From NCBI GenBank assembly GCA_037447655.1, contig JBBHKE010002052.1:186976-250975 (forward strand): a stretch of 64,000 nucleotides of DNA. The letters are read 5' to 3'. A model generated the notes under the pieces. It was not told where the DNA came from, did not search any database, and was given only the letters and a program-made list of their open reading frames with translations. Positions 22,326 to 32,855 of the stretch are shown piece after piece; the first letter of the stretch is position 1; every line of letters begins with the position of its first letter. Source of the stretch: Zygnema cylindricum (lineage: Eukaryota > Streptophyta > Zygnematophyceae > Zygnematales > Zygnemataceae). The translations under genes and the position numbers were made by a program.

Positions 22326-25300
22326 AAATGAAATCGTAACTTTAGATTGTGACGGAAGTAGACGTGGGTGTAATTTGTGACGATTGTAGAAAAGTAACAA
22401 AACTCGCGACAATTGATGGCGTTTAAAAAATAGCGACGATTGTAGACGTCTAGCTACTTGTGACATTGTAGATGTTTAGAGTTTGTGACATGTTGACGTC
22501 ACGCTCAAATTATGATAGCGTCGACGTCACTAATTCAAAAACATTCCGCCATGGTTTCCCGATTTTGTTTTTCGTCCGTTCTCACTTTACTTGCCACCAA
22601 AATAAGCTAAAAGACAGCCAAAATAAATATTTTTTTATATATCTTTCATTTGGTACTTTTCTTGCCTTTTTTCATTGCAAGAATTGTGAGATAGACGCGT
22701 TAGTGGGAGAGTGAGAGAGAGATAGGCGCTTTCACGGACTTCGCTTTTGCTAAAATGGCGTCCGTTGGTCGAAACCCCCTCCACGACCCCTCTACGGAAA
22801 AAACCGCACAGAAAAAAAGTCACGCACAAGGCAGCAAACGTGCAATGAGTTTTTTTTTGGGTCCTCCGCGCAAAAAATTGTCAAAAACTTTTGACACGTG
22901 CGACATCCCTTGCCTATTCGCTCACCTCGTGTAACTATATTTAAAATCACCTCGCGAGGTGATTTTATATGGAGTTTGAAGATGAGCTGAAGGGCTGCGA
23001 AATTGGGTCGAAACGCACTAGACGACAAACTACATCGCGCTAGACGACAAATTGTAGTACATATAAAGTTTCACGGTAATGCAACTTGTACGGTGGTAAT
23101 TTCAATTTTTGGTACGGCTGCGGATTTTCACGTTTTTTTCTAAGTTGTGAAGGAAAACGACATAAATTAACTGTAACTTAGCACATGCGAAAGTACCCTA
23201 AGTAAGGGTTTTTTTCTATCGTTTTTTTGTAAAACTCAGAGCCGTACCGCGTAAGTTTGTGCGGTACAAAAAAATAGAAAAAGGAGAAGTACATTTTGCG
23301 TCATCATCGAATTTATAATGTATTACATATTGTCGTCTTACATTCTTCGACCCGCGGCCACGCCAAAAAAACGTCATCTTCAAACTTTTTTAAAAAAACC
23401 AGGGACGATGTGTTTTAAAACAAAGTATGTTCGAAAAGCAAATAGGTACACGTATAAGCACGAGTAAAAAAATTTACAAAAATGTCAAACGAATTCAATT
23501 GACAGCGAAAGGTACACTATTCATTATATTTTGTCTGTTTGCGTTCAGGTATGACGAGGCAAAGTACACAATTTGTTAAGTTTTGTTCGTTTGCGCCGGG
23601 TACGGATTTTATTTCGCTTGGGGTCCCAAGATTCTGATGCAATTTCACGTCGAGCGGACAGGCGACGCAAAGGCAAAATGCATCTTTTTCAACTGTGAAA
23701 GGGCACAGGCTGGAAGGCGGTACGCCTACACTGTCACGAAAACACATGCGACGTCACAAGTTGCAACAAAAAATAGCGTGCGTCATCACAGATTGTAGAC
23801 GCTGACAGTCGTCACGGGCATTGTCAGCCTATATAATCATCACACGCGTAAGTAACTATGTTGTTGTTACACATAGGGACACCCGAAATCCGGGTCCACC
23901 GGATCTGCGCTAAAAAATGTTTTTTTTTCTCTAAGTTGCAAGTACATGGAGACGCACCCTTACTCTACAAAATTGCGATTTCTTCGTACGGTTTCAACTT
24001 AGGGTGCGTCGCCATGTACTTAAAACTTAGAGAATTTACTTTGTTTTTTAGCGCAGATCCGGCGGACCCGGATTTCAGGTGTCCCTATGAGTACCAAACG
24101 AAGTTGTCACTTAAGGGCGTGACGATTGTATACGTCGACAATGCCCGTGACGGCTGTTGACATGTACAATCTGTGATGACGCACGCTATTTTTGTAACTG
24201 TTTGTGACGTCGCAATACTTTTCGTGACATTGTAGACCTACCGCCCTCCAGCCTGTGTCGTTTCATGGTTGATGAAGATGCACTTTACCTTTACGTCTCT
24301 AATCCGCTCGACGTGAAATGGCATCGGATCTTGAGACCTTTGGCGATAAGAAATTTGTACCATGCGCAAACGGACAAAACCTAACAAATTGTGTACTTTG
24401 CTTTGTCGTACTTGAACGCAAACGGACAGAACATAGCGGATCGTGCACTTTTCGTCGTCACTTGAATTATTTTGAAATTTCATGAAAAAAATTTACACGT
24501 ACGATTACGTGTTTCTATTTGTTTTTTGAAAATTCTTTGTTTTAAAACACATCTTCCCTGTGTTTTAAATAAAAGTTTGAAGATGACGTTTTTTGGCGTG
24601 GCCGTGGGTCGAAGAACACAAAACGACAACATGTAGTACATCTTAAATTCGATGATGACGCAAAATGTACTTCTCATTTTCTCTATTTTTTTGTACGGTT
24701 GAAACTTACTCGGTACGGCTCTAAGTTTTACAAGAAAACGACAGAAAAAACCCTTACTTAGGCACATGGAGACGCCCTTAGGCAGTACAAAGTTAAGTTT
24801 GAAAGGAAAACGACAGAAAAAAAAACCCGAACTTAGGGTACATCCCAATGTATTAAAGTGTATTTTTTTCCCTGTCTTTTTGCCCTTAAATTCATGGAAC
24901 TTTGACAAAAACTTTAACCATACAAGAAAATCATTTTTACAATAGTTAAAAAGTAGGCGTTTCTATTGTAGGCCTTTTGTAGGCGCATTTATCGTAAGTT
25001 TGTTATGGACTTTTCATGTGATCTTCTTAAATCGATACTTTGATCAGCGACCGTCCGATTGTCCAAATCTGACGATAGTCCTATCGCAAGTTGTGTCATG
25101 GGCATTTCATGTGATCTTCTTAGATCGCTACTTTTATCAGCGACTGTCCGATTGTCTAAATCTGACTGTTTAAATAAAAAATACCTCAAAACTCACATAA
25201 AAATATTTTTTTGTCCAAATGTTTTTCAAAATTTAGACATGACGTTTAATTCTCTATCAATCGATGTGCAACTCAACCCTGTTACTATTTTTGTTCATTT

Positions 25301-26145
25301 TGCGACCAATACAATATGGGTCTTAAAGTCATATTTTATGTTTTGCGTACAATAGGCATATTGTATGGGCGTACTTTCACCTACTTTTGAACTATGATTT
25401 TTACCAAAGTAGAGTGAATGTCAATTCATACTTTGGATGTACGGCGTGTTTGTCGTCATGTGAACGTATTTTGGCGTTTTCCCCATTTCGACCCCCGGGA
25501 ATTCAGCCCAAAATTAAACTTCATCCAAAATCACCTCGAGGGGGTGATTTTAGTTGAAGTACTGCCCAAACAACGAATGAAAAACGAACCACGCACGCGC
25601 CACACGATTTGTAATATTTTTGGACGAGGGAGAGTCCTCGCTATTTTTATCCGTGCCCGTCACGCGCTATGTACGGAAACAAATTCGTAGGGGTCTCGGA
25701 CTCCCACTTGCATTCATGGGTCCTTTGCATAATATTTTGCCGTCATCGCCTCTCCTCTCTCCCTTTCACACTATCGCTTGTATCTCACACTTTTTAGAAT
25801 GCGACACGACAGTATTGGTATAAAATGAAAGATATTTGAAAAATATTTATTTTGATTTTTTTTAGGTTTTTGTTTATTTGCAAGTCGAATGAGAAATGTA
25901 GAAAAAGCGAAATCGGGAAACCATGGTGGAAAGTTCTTGAATCCGTGACGTCGACGGCGTCATAAGTGAGCGTGACATCACAATGTCACCAAACCCTAAA
26001 CATCTGCAATTTCACAAAAAATTAGACGTCTACAACTGTCGCTATTTTTGTTGGCGTCACTAATCGTCTGAAGTCGCCTTCAATCGTCACAAAGCTGAAC
26101 CTACGTCTACAACCGTCACATGTCAAAGTTCCGATTTCATTTTCG
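22326..26145. repeat. Giant imperfect palindrome, about 3.8 kb, centred near 23980
   Basis: Matching inverted pairs occur at increasing distance from the centre. AAGTACATGGAGACGCACCC (23938) pairs with the region at 24001-24025. The 23875-23918 block (GGACACCCGAAATCCGGGTC) pairs with 24044-24086. The 23351-23384 block (CCACGCCAAAAAAACGTCAT) pairs with 24573-24607. CCGCCATGGTTTCCCGATTT (22546) pairs with 25912-25932. The 22331-22370 block pairs with 26105-26140. Copy 3 of the 8-bp TSD transposon has inserted in the right arm. No coding frame is conserved. This looks like a large foldback or twin inverted insertion of a mobile element. Confidence 0.8.
24941..25396. mobile_element. Non-autonomous DNA transposon (8-bp TSD family), copy 3, 456 bp
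   Basis: Starts AATAGTTAAAAAGTAGGCG (first base changed from C) and ends CACCTACTTTTGAACTATG. The flanks are the perfect 8-bp repeat ATTTTTAC at 24933-24940 and 25397-25404. The interior is like copy 2, with the duplicated block containing TTTGATCAGCGACCGTCCG. Confidence 0.92.
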
Positions 26146-26156
26146 CACATTGGGAC

Positions 26157-26479
26157 CATAGTTCAAAAGTAGGCGTTTTTATGGTCGGCCTTTGGTCGGC
26201 GCCTTTATCAAAAGTTGTGTTATGGGCTTTTCATGTGATCTTCGTAGATAGCTACTTTGATCAGCGACCGTCCGATCCTCTGAATTTGACGGTGTAAATA
26301 TTTTTTTTTGGTCCGAATGTTTTAATTGGTCCAGTTTTTGGTCCGAACGTTTTAATTGGTCCGAACGTTTTAATTGGTCCGAATAGGTCCGAATACAATA
26401 TGGGTCTTATAGTCATATTGTATGTTTTGCATACAATAGGCATATTGTATGGGCCTACTTCACCTACTTTTGAACTATG
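26157..26479. mobile_element. Non-autonomous DNA transposon (8-bp TSD family), copy 4, 323 bp
   Basis: Ends CATAGTTCAAAAGTAGGCG and CACCTACTTTTGAACTATG. The flanks are the perfect 8-bp repeat ATTGGGAC at 26149-26156 and 26480-26487. It is shorter than copies 2 and 3; the middle holds a small tandem array of TTTTAATTGGTCCGAACG. Confidence 0.92.
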
Positions 26480-26657
26480 ATTGGGACGCTCTTCAAAGTA
26501 GTACGGAGAATCTTCACTACAGTCCAAAATACTTTATCAAAGTACCGATTACATGGGGACGTACCCTTAGCCACATGGGGCTGTACCCTTATACCTTCCA
26601 CAATATCATGGACACTACAAGACTGTACTTGTACAGCCTAGGTTCGTTACGAGGGCC

Positions 26658-26886
26658 AGTACACCGCCAATCGCTATTGGCGTAGAAGTTTCTTTAGCGT
26701 ATACGAATAATTAGCGTGGTTTACGCTAATTGGGAAATTGGAAATTTTTGAAGAAATCGTTTATTCTAATTAGGAATTAGGATTTTTTTTTAAATAGTAT
26801 GGATAATTATATTTGAGAATTAAAAAAAAAAAAAAAGCGGGACGGAATTAGGGTGCACAACGCTAATAGCGATTGGCGGTGTAGTT
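26658..26886. mobile_element. TA-flanked MITE
   Basis: Left end TACACCGCCAATCGCTATTG and right end ACGCTAATAGCGATTGGCGGTG followed by TA form a terminal inverted repeat of about 20 bp, with TA on both sides. The interior is AT-rich without coding. It is a relative of the CACCGTGAATCG family found elsewhere in the window. Confidence 0.75.
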
Positions 26887-26929
26887 AAAAAAACCGTTTG
26901 TCACTGTGTGGTTCAGTACAGTACACCGC

Positions 26930-27625
26930 GAATCGTAATTAGAGTAATGAAAAAATTAGGGTACAAAAACTAAAAAAATAAATAGAGTAATGAACCCTAA
27001 TTTATGTTATAGAGCCGTTTCAACTATGAAGTTTACTCTAATTTATTTAGGTACTCTAATTTGGCACCTAATATCCTCTACTGTAAATAAGGCATTCGTA
27101 TAGAAATTGGCAAAACGTACAGTTTATCGTCACTATGACGTTTGCACTACGCGGTTTGTTAAAACGCAGTTACATGATAACGGCCTGTATTAAATCATTA
27201 TTTGTACTTTTTACTTAATAATGTACAATTTTGCACGGTCGGAGGTCGTGCGTACTCCACACAATTTAAAACGAACCTATATTATAATTAAAAACGCTAA
27301 TTAAACTCTGCCTTTAATGGAATAATGAAAAAAATAGAATCATTTACTCTATTTCATGTGATAGAGTCGAAATTTCGAGCGACCGAATTAGAGTAATTTA
27401 CTCTAATTACGATTCGCGGTGTCACCGTGAATCGTTATTAGCGTTGTGTACGCTATATCGACACCCCAAAATTTTGACATTGATACCTTAAATATAATAA
27501 ATTACACTATTTAAGGACGTGGACCATAATCTGCCACGTCTCCTGGCACTAAATTAGAATGAATGACACTAATTTTTTCTTCACACTAATAATTTCTATA
27601 CGCTAATAACGATTCAAGGTGTAGT
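26930..27625. mobile_element. Two abutting MITEs of the CACCG family
   Basis: The first begins TACACCGCGAATCGTAATTA and ends TAATTACGATTCGCGGTG near 27420. It is followed at once by CACCGTGAATCGTTATTAGC, which opens a second element ending CGCTAATAACGATTCAAGGTG near 27620 before TA. Internal sequence is AT-rich with short ACTCTAATT repeats. Confidence 0.65.
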
Positions 27626-27702
27626 GGAACGTACCTACGTAACCTTCAATTATTTTCGTTTTTTGCTTACCCCGCCGTACCCCAATTTTTTTTTTTTTTT
27701 AT

Positions 27703-28604
27703 CCTAAAATGTTAACCGTTACCCGATACGCGTTTACGAAAAGTAAAGTTAACTGAAACTCGATTTCTCGCGACTACCCATACCCACCCGTACCCGAATA
27801 TGTACAAAATTAACGGTACATCTCCCTCATACCTTCCACGATACCAAGAGAAAAAATGTTGGATAGTATGGACAGTACAAAACCTTCATTTTTTTCGTTT
27901 TTTGCTTACTCGACCGTACCCGATTTTTTTATTTTTTATGTGAATCACCTGCCCGAATCCGAACAGCCCCCAAAATTTGGCACCCGACTCCGTTCCGGAT
28001 CCGACGCGGGCAGTCGGGTACGGATTCGGGTACCCAATTGCGACCTCTGCCTTTGGCCTACCGATGTACCTTTTTTTTACCTACCGATAATCCATATATC
28101 GGTCGGATATTTCGATAAGGATAATATCGAATTACAACTACGATATAACGCAATAAGTTATCGGGTTGACAATCATCGCGACACCCCCATACGCTAGTTT
28201 GTCAAAAAAATCCTATAGCCCGCCACCCCCAGCAAAGGTCGCAATCGTGTAACCGAATCCGTACCCGACCGTTACTCGACCGCCTGCGTCGGATCCGGAG
28301 CGGATTCGGGTGCCAAATTCCGGGGGCCGGTCGGATTCGGGCGGGTGATTCACAAAAAAAAAAAAAAAAAAAATCGGGTACGGTCGAATAAGCAAAAAAA
28401 AGAAAAAAATTGAAGGTTTTGTACTGTCAACACTATCCAACATTATTGTACTTTCAACCCTTGGTATCGTGGAAGGTATGAGGGAGATGTACCATTAATT
28501 TTGTACATATTCGGGTACGGGCGGGTACGGGTAGTCGCGATAAATCGATTTCGGTTAACTTCTATTTTCGTGAACGCGTATCGGGTAACGGTTAACATTT
28601 TAGG
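27703..28604. repeat. Long inverted repeat (foldback element), arms about 350-375 bp
   Basis: The left arm, 27703 to about 28054, begins CCTAAAATGTTAACCGTTAC and ends GCGACCTCTGCCTTT. The right arm, about 28231-28604, is its inverted copy and ends GTAACGGTTAACATTTTAGG. The spacer is about 175 bp. A third, partial copy of the arm tip (ACCCGATACGCGTTTACGAA) lies at about 21050. Both arms carry frames of 109-113 codons that mirror each other and have no recognised domain. Probably a foldback DNA transposon. Confidence 0.82.
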
Positions 28605-30266
28605 AGCGTGACATAACCCAGTTGGGTATCGGGTGTTCACATTTTGGAAAAATAAAGATGTCAGTTTCGGGTATCTAAAATTTGGACTTTTGCAACCACT
28701 GTCCCCCTGGGCTATTCCTCCGTACTTTTTTCTTACTTTATTTAATCTGTACGAATGCCCATCTCGCACCAAATATATCGCGAGGTCATAGAGCGATGCA
28801 TTGGGTCCCTACAATACTACCGATTTCACTCCTTTTGACCTTGTAATACGGCATGTAATATCACGCTTCTTTATAGGATGTATAAACTATTAAACTGAAA
28901 CCACACTGCCCATCGCTATTAGAGTTGATCACTTTAATTCGAGTGAGCTACAAAATCTAGAAATAAGTGGTCATAATGAACCACTGACAAAGCATAAATT
29001 GTTGGAGTCAATTCTATTAGGGTGTTACACAAATAATTCACTAACCCTAATAAAGATGGACAGTATGTTATTGATAATCTAAACCACCCCAAAATCAAAC
29101 AATAATTCCTACCCTGTAAATTTTATAGCCCTAAAAAACCCAAGAAAAAAAATGTTATAGGTTCCTACTTTTCACATTTTTCTTTTCTTTTTTGTTCACG
29201 CCTGCAACAAAAGAAGACAAGAACCTTCGCACTACCTTCACGTTTGTGGACCTTAACTCTATAGGCTAGTGAGTAATCATCTGGTGTAGGTTTCTTCACC
29301 GTACGAAAAATAAGTTGTTAATTGGTTAGTACAAGGTTAAGCAGGTACATCATAATTTGCCTTATCTCAGACATACCTATCTTCATTCAACTATTGTAAT
29401 CTATAAAAACGCTTTTTAAGTTTTTCCTCCCCATTGTATTAGATGGTTTAACCATCACATTTTTCCAAAAAACCCTTCTTTTCATTTTGTAACCAAATTG
29501 CTACACGCTGTTGTTGTTTCCTCCTCCAAAGCGAGCGTTTGATTTTTTCTGTCTCACTATCAGTCTGTTGTGTAATATAAAATGGACCCCGTTGCATACA
29601 CAATATTTTACTCACTAACTGTTCCATGGTACATGCTTCATTCTATCTTATGCATCAGACCAACAGACTTTGTGCTCGCCCTTTGACCCAGGTGCACACA
29701 AGCAAACTCCAGGAAGCGATGTTAATAACCACACAAAAAGACAGTCAAACGAGAAAAGACATATTCAGAATCTTTAGTTCAACACAGCTAATCAAATGTT
29801 TTTATTAATGTGTGGTTGCATGACTTATTCCTACACCTGGACAACACTACTTTCGCTAACGTTTGCCATCAATAAACCGTAGTTGACTTCAAGTTCAGAA
29901 GCTACAGAAGTTAATTGGTACTCCCAATCAAATTTGTTGAAAAATGAGAACACCCGTAATTGTCAAAATAACCAGCATCAAGAACTACAGCTATCGTTGA
30001 CATGATAAAAAAGACGATGTAAAAGTCATAAGTGGTAAGTTGTATCCTACCATCTTATTAGTCTTACTTCCTTTCTTTGGTGAGAACCACTAACTCAGCA
30101 AGGAACAAAAAACCAACATGTACCTAATGCACTTAAACTCTTTCACTAATAGTTGTACATAACCACCTGGAATCTCCGAAACATGAACGTGGAAAATACG
30201 CTACTCATTTACCGACTACTGGAGTAAACTGAAGATCGTGAAGGTACAGACGGTTACAACCCAGGA
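28605..30266. other. Gene-free stretch between transposon block and LRR kinase
   Basis: AT-rich sequence with short frames only. The right part probably holds the 3' UTR of the minus-strand LRR kinase. A TATTAGAGTT/AGGGTGTTACAC pair near 28918 and 29028 may be a worn MITE. Nothing else recognised. Confidence 0.4.
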
Positions 30267-32781
30267 TCACAACATATCGTGTGCGATGGAGTTCAACACC
30301 CTTAATACTTCCTCAAACTTGGGACGGTGCTGGGCAGCAATCTTTGTGCAGCTTTCCACAAGACCCGAGAGCTCATCCTTGACTTGAATGCCCAGTTTTG
30401 ATTGCGAAGGAGTCAGACGGTTGACGATATCATTGAGGAAAAGACCAAATGCCCGAACCTCTTGAGCCTCGAAAGGCACATTCGTGTCCAAAGAGTAGCA
30501 AAATGAGGCACCTGTTTGTCACAATTGCAATAATATGCACATTCAGCAACTTTCAGTAACATATCGTTCAACATGAAAGCCAGTGAAAGCGTATTCTTAT
30601 GCCACAAGGCATGAGGTTATTAGAATGAGGACAGCTCAACGGCCTTTTAAGGAGAAGCCATAATTTGAAACAAGTTCAAAATCGAAGTCTTACCATAATC
30701 ACAAAGGACTGCATTCCCATCCTCATCAGTCACGATATTGTGGGCATAGACATCCCCGTGACAGATTCCTAACGAATGCATGTAACCCAAGGCAGCCGCA
30801 ATTCGCGAGGCAACCTTCAGCACAAAGTCCAGCTGAAAGGACGAGTCTTTGGACCATCGACATCTTAAAAGTGAGTCAAAATTTGGTTTATCCGCCATAG
30901 CCCTGTTCCCACGATATTACGACACCCAAGAAACAATCGTCAGGCTACTGGTGTCAGTAGTTTCTAACAACAGCATGCAAGACGCTTGAATCACAAGAGG
31001 AGATACAAATTAGTAACATAAGAGTATTTACTGACTATGGCTTGCCAATTAGTTCTAAAAGACCAGAAAAGAACAGCAATGCATGAGACTTAACACCTAT
31101 TTCTCCAGTAGACGCTTGTTTTGCTCTTTGCTTTGTGGCAAATGCACGGAACCCAGGAAGAAAATTGAGCACATGAGACACCACACACTTCCATACGTTT
31201 ACTTGAAAGTTAATGGGCTTCCCCCATACCTCCCTGCTATAAGTTCCATAACAAGGCCCTTAGGCTCCTCTACGACAGCCAGAACTTTAATGAGTCCAAA
31301 GTGATTAACGGCACAACTGATGTCCATCTCATCCTGCGAGTGCCCATCAGGACTGGTCTCAGCCTTAAACTGCTTGAATGCCACTTTTTTGTGTCCCCAT
31401 TTGCAAAGAAACACATCTCCTGGAGTCGCAAAACAATACAACAACACATGGGAAAGTTATGAATATCGTTTCCACACTGAAACGTTGTCCTGCTGTATAG
31501 ACCGGTTAGATTTCGGTCGTAAAAGGTTCAATAAAGCAGGCTTATAGTAGTAACTCCTACTACATTATTTGCCAAAGATTTATGTCCACTATCCTACAAA
31601 AGGGACACATGCAGATATCCATATGCATCAAATCACATCAATACGCATAAAGCAAATCAACTGAACATTGTTGAGTTTTTCAATCTTGTACGAATGCCAT
31701 TCACGATTCATCATGGAACGACTGAAATAAAAAACTGCATTTGACCCCTCCAGATGTGCAAAATGCTTGTCGCTTGAGACAAAACCACAAATATCCCTGA
31801 CTCTTACCTGAAGCACCATCCCCCAACTTCTCCCTGAGTTCAAGCTCGGAGATGCTAATGTGACAAATGTCGTCTTGAGGAGGTGGAGGGGACGGACAAA
31901 CAGGGTTACCGGCGAGGGAAAACCAAGCGAGCTTATCCAAATGACAGAATGTGGCCGGTACAGACTGCAAATTGTTGACAGCTACTCGAAAAAGCTCGAT
32001 GTTCGGAAGGTAGCCCATTTCTGAGGGGAGTGATTCCAGCATGTTGAAAGACGCCTGCACTCCAAAAAGCAATATTATAAAACATCATGATAAACAAGAA
32101 ACAATAAGAAGGGGTCGGTATTGAGCTTGAGATGGAGAGCAGGCTGAGCAAAGAAGCTAGAAAGTGTCAAATGTGGGAGCAAGAATGCAAAAGAGCAACT
32201 TTGGCGGCTCATAACATGGCTGATTACAAAACAGGAAAGTTCAGAAAGCATCATCTGCTCTTCTTGGAACAATATATCTCTAAATGATTAGTTATGGCTC
32301 ACTTCTAAATTGCTGTCCCTCAAATTACCAAAACAACACAAACATTTGCCAGTCAGTAGCAGTCATGGCCTGTTCAAACCAAAAGTATTTTAATGACAGC
32401 AACAGGTGGACTCATATAACATAAATAAACTAAATCCACAAAAAAAACCAAAAAAACCTCAGAAAACCCCAAGAAACCAAAAAACAGGCCAGCGATTGGT
32501 TGAATACAACCATACACTTCTAATGGCCTTTTGACCACGAGTCACTGTTGAATACAAATGCATTTATATGGCGTTCTGCAGACAAATAAAAATAGGATAA
32601 GAGAGCTGGTCCTGTCTCGATGGCTTTGGAAAGGTTATGAGAATTGGAGAGAACCAACGAAAGCTTTGGCTACCATGTAAGCCACTCTTGGTGAAGTAGT
32701 TTTCTCGTTTGGCTATTAAGGACTAAAAGCGAAAGAATTTTTCAGTGGACAACCCCTGCTGAAATTGAGCAGTCAAACTCC

Positions 32782-32855
<74 letters not shown>

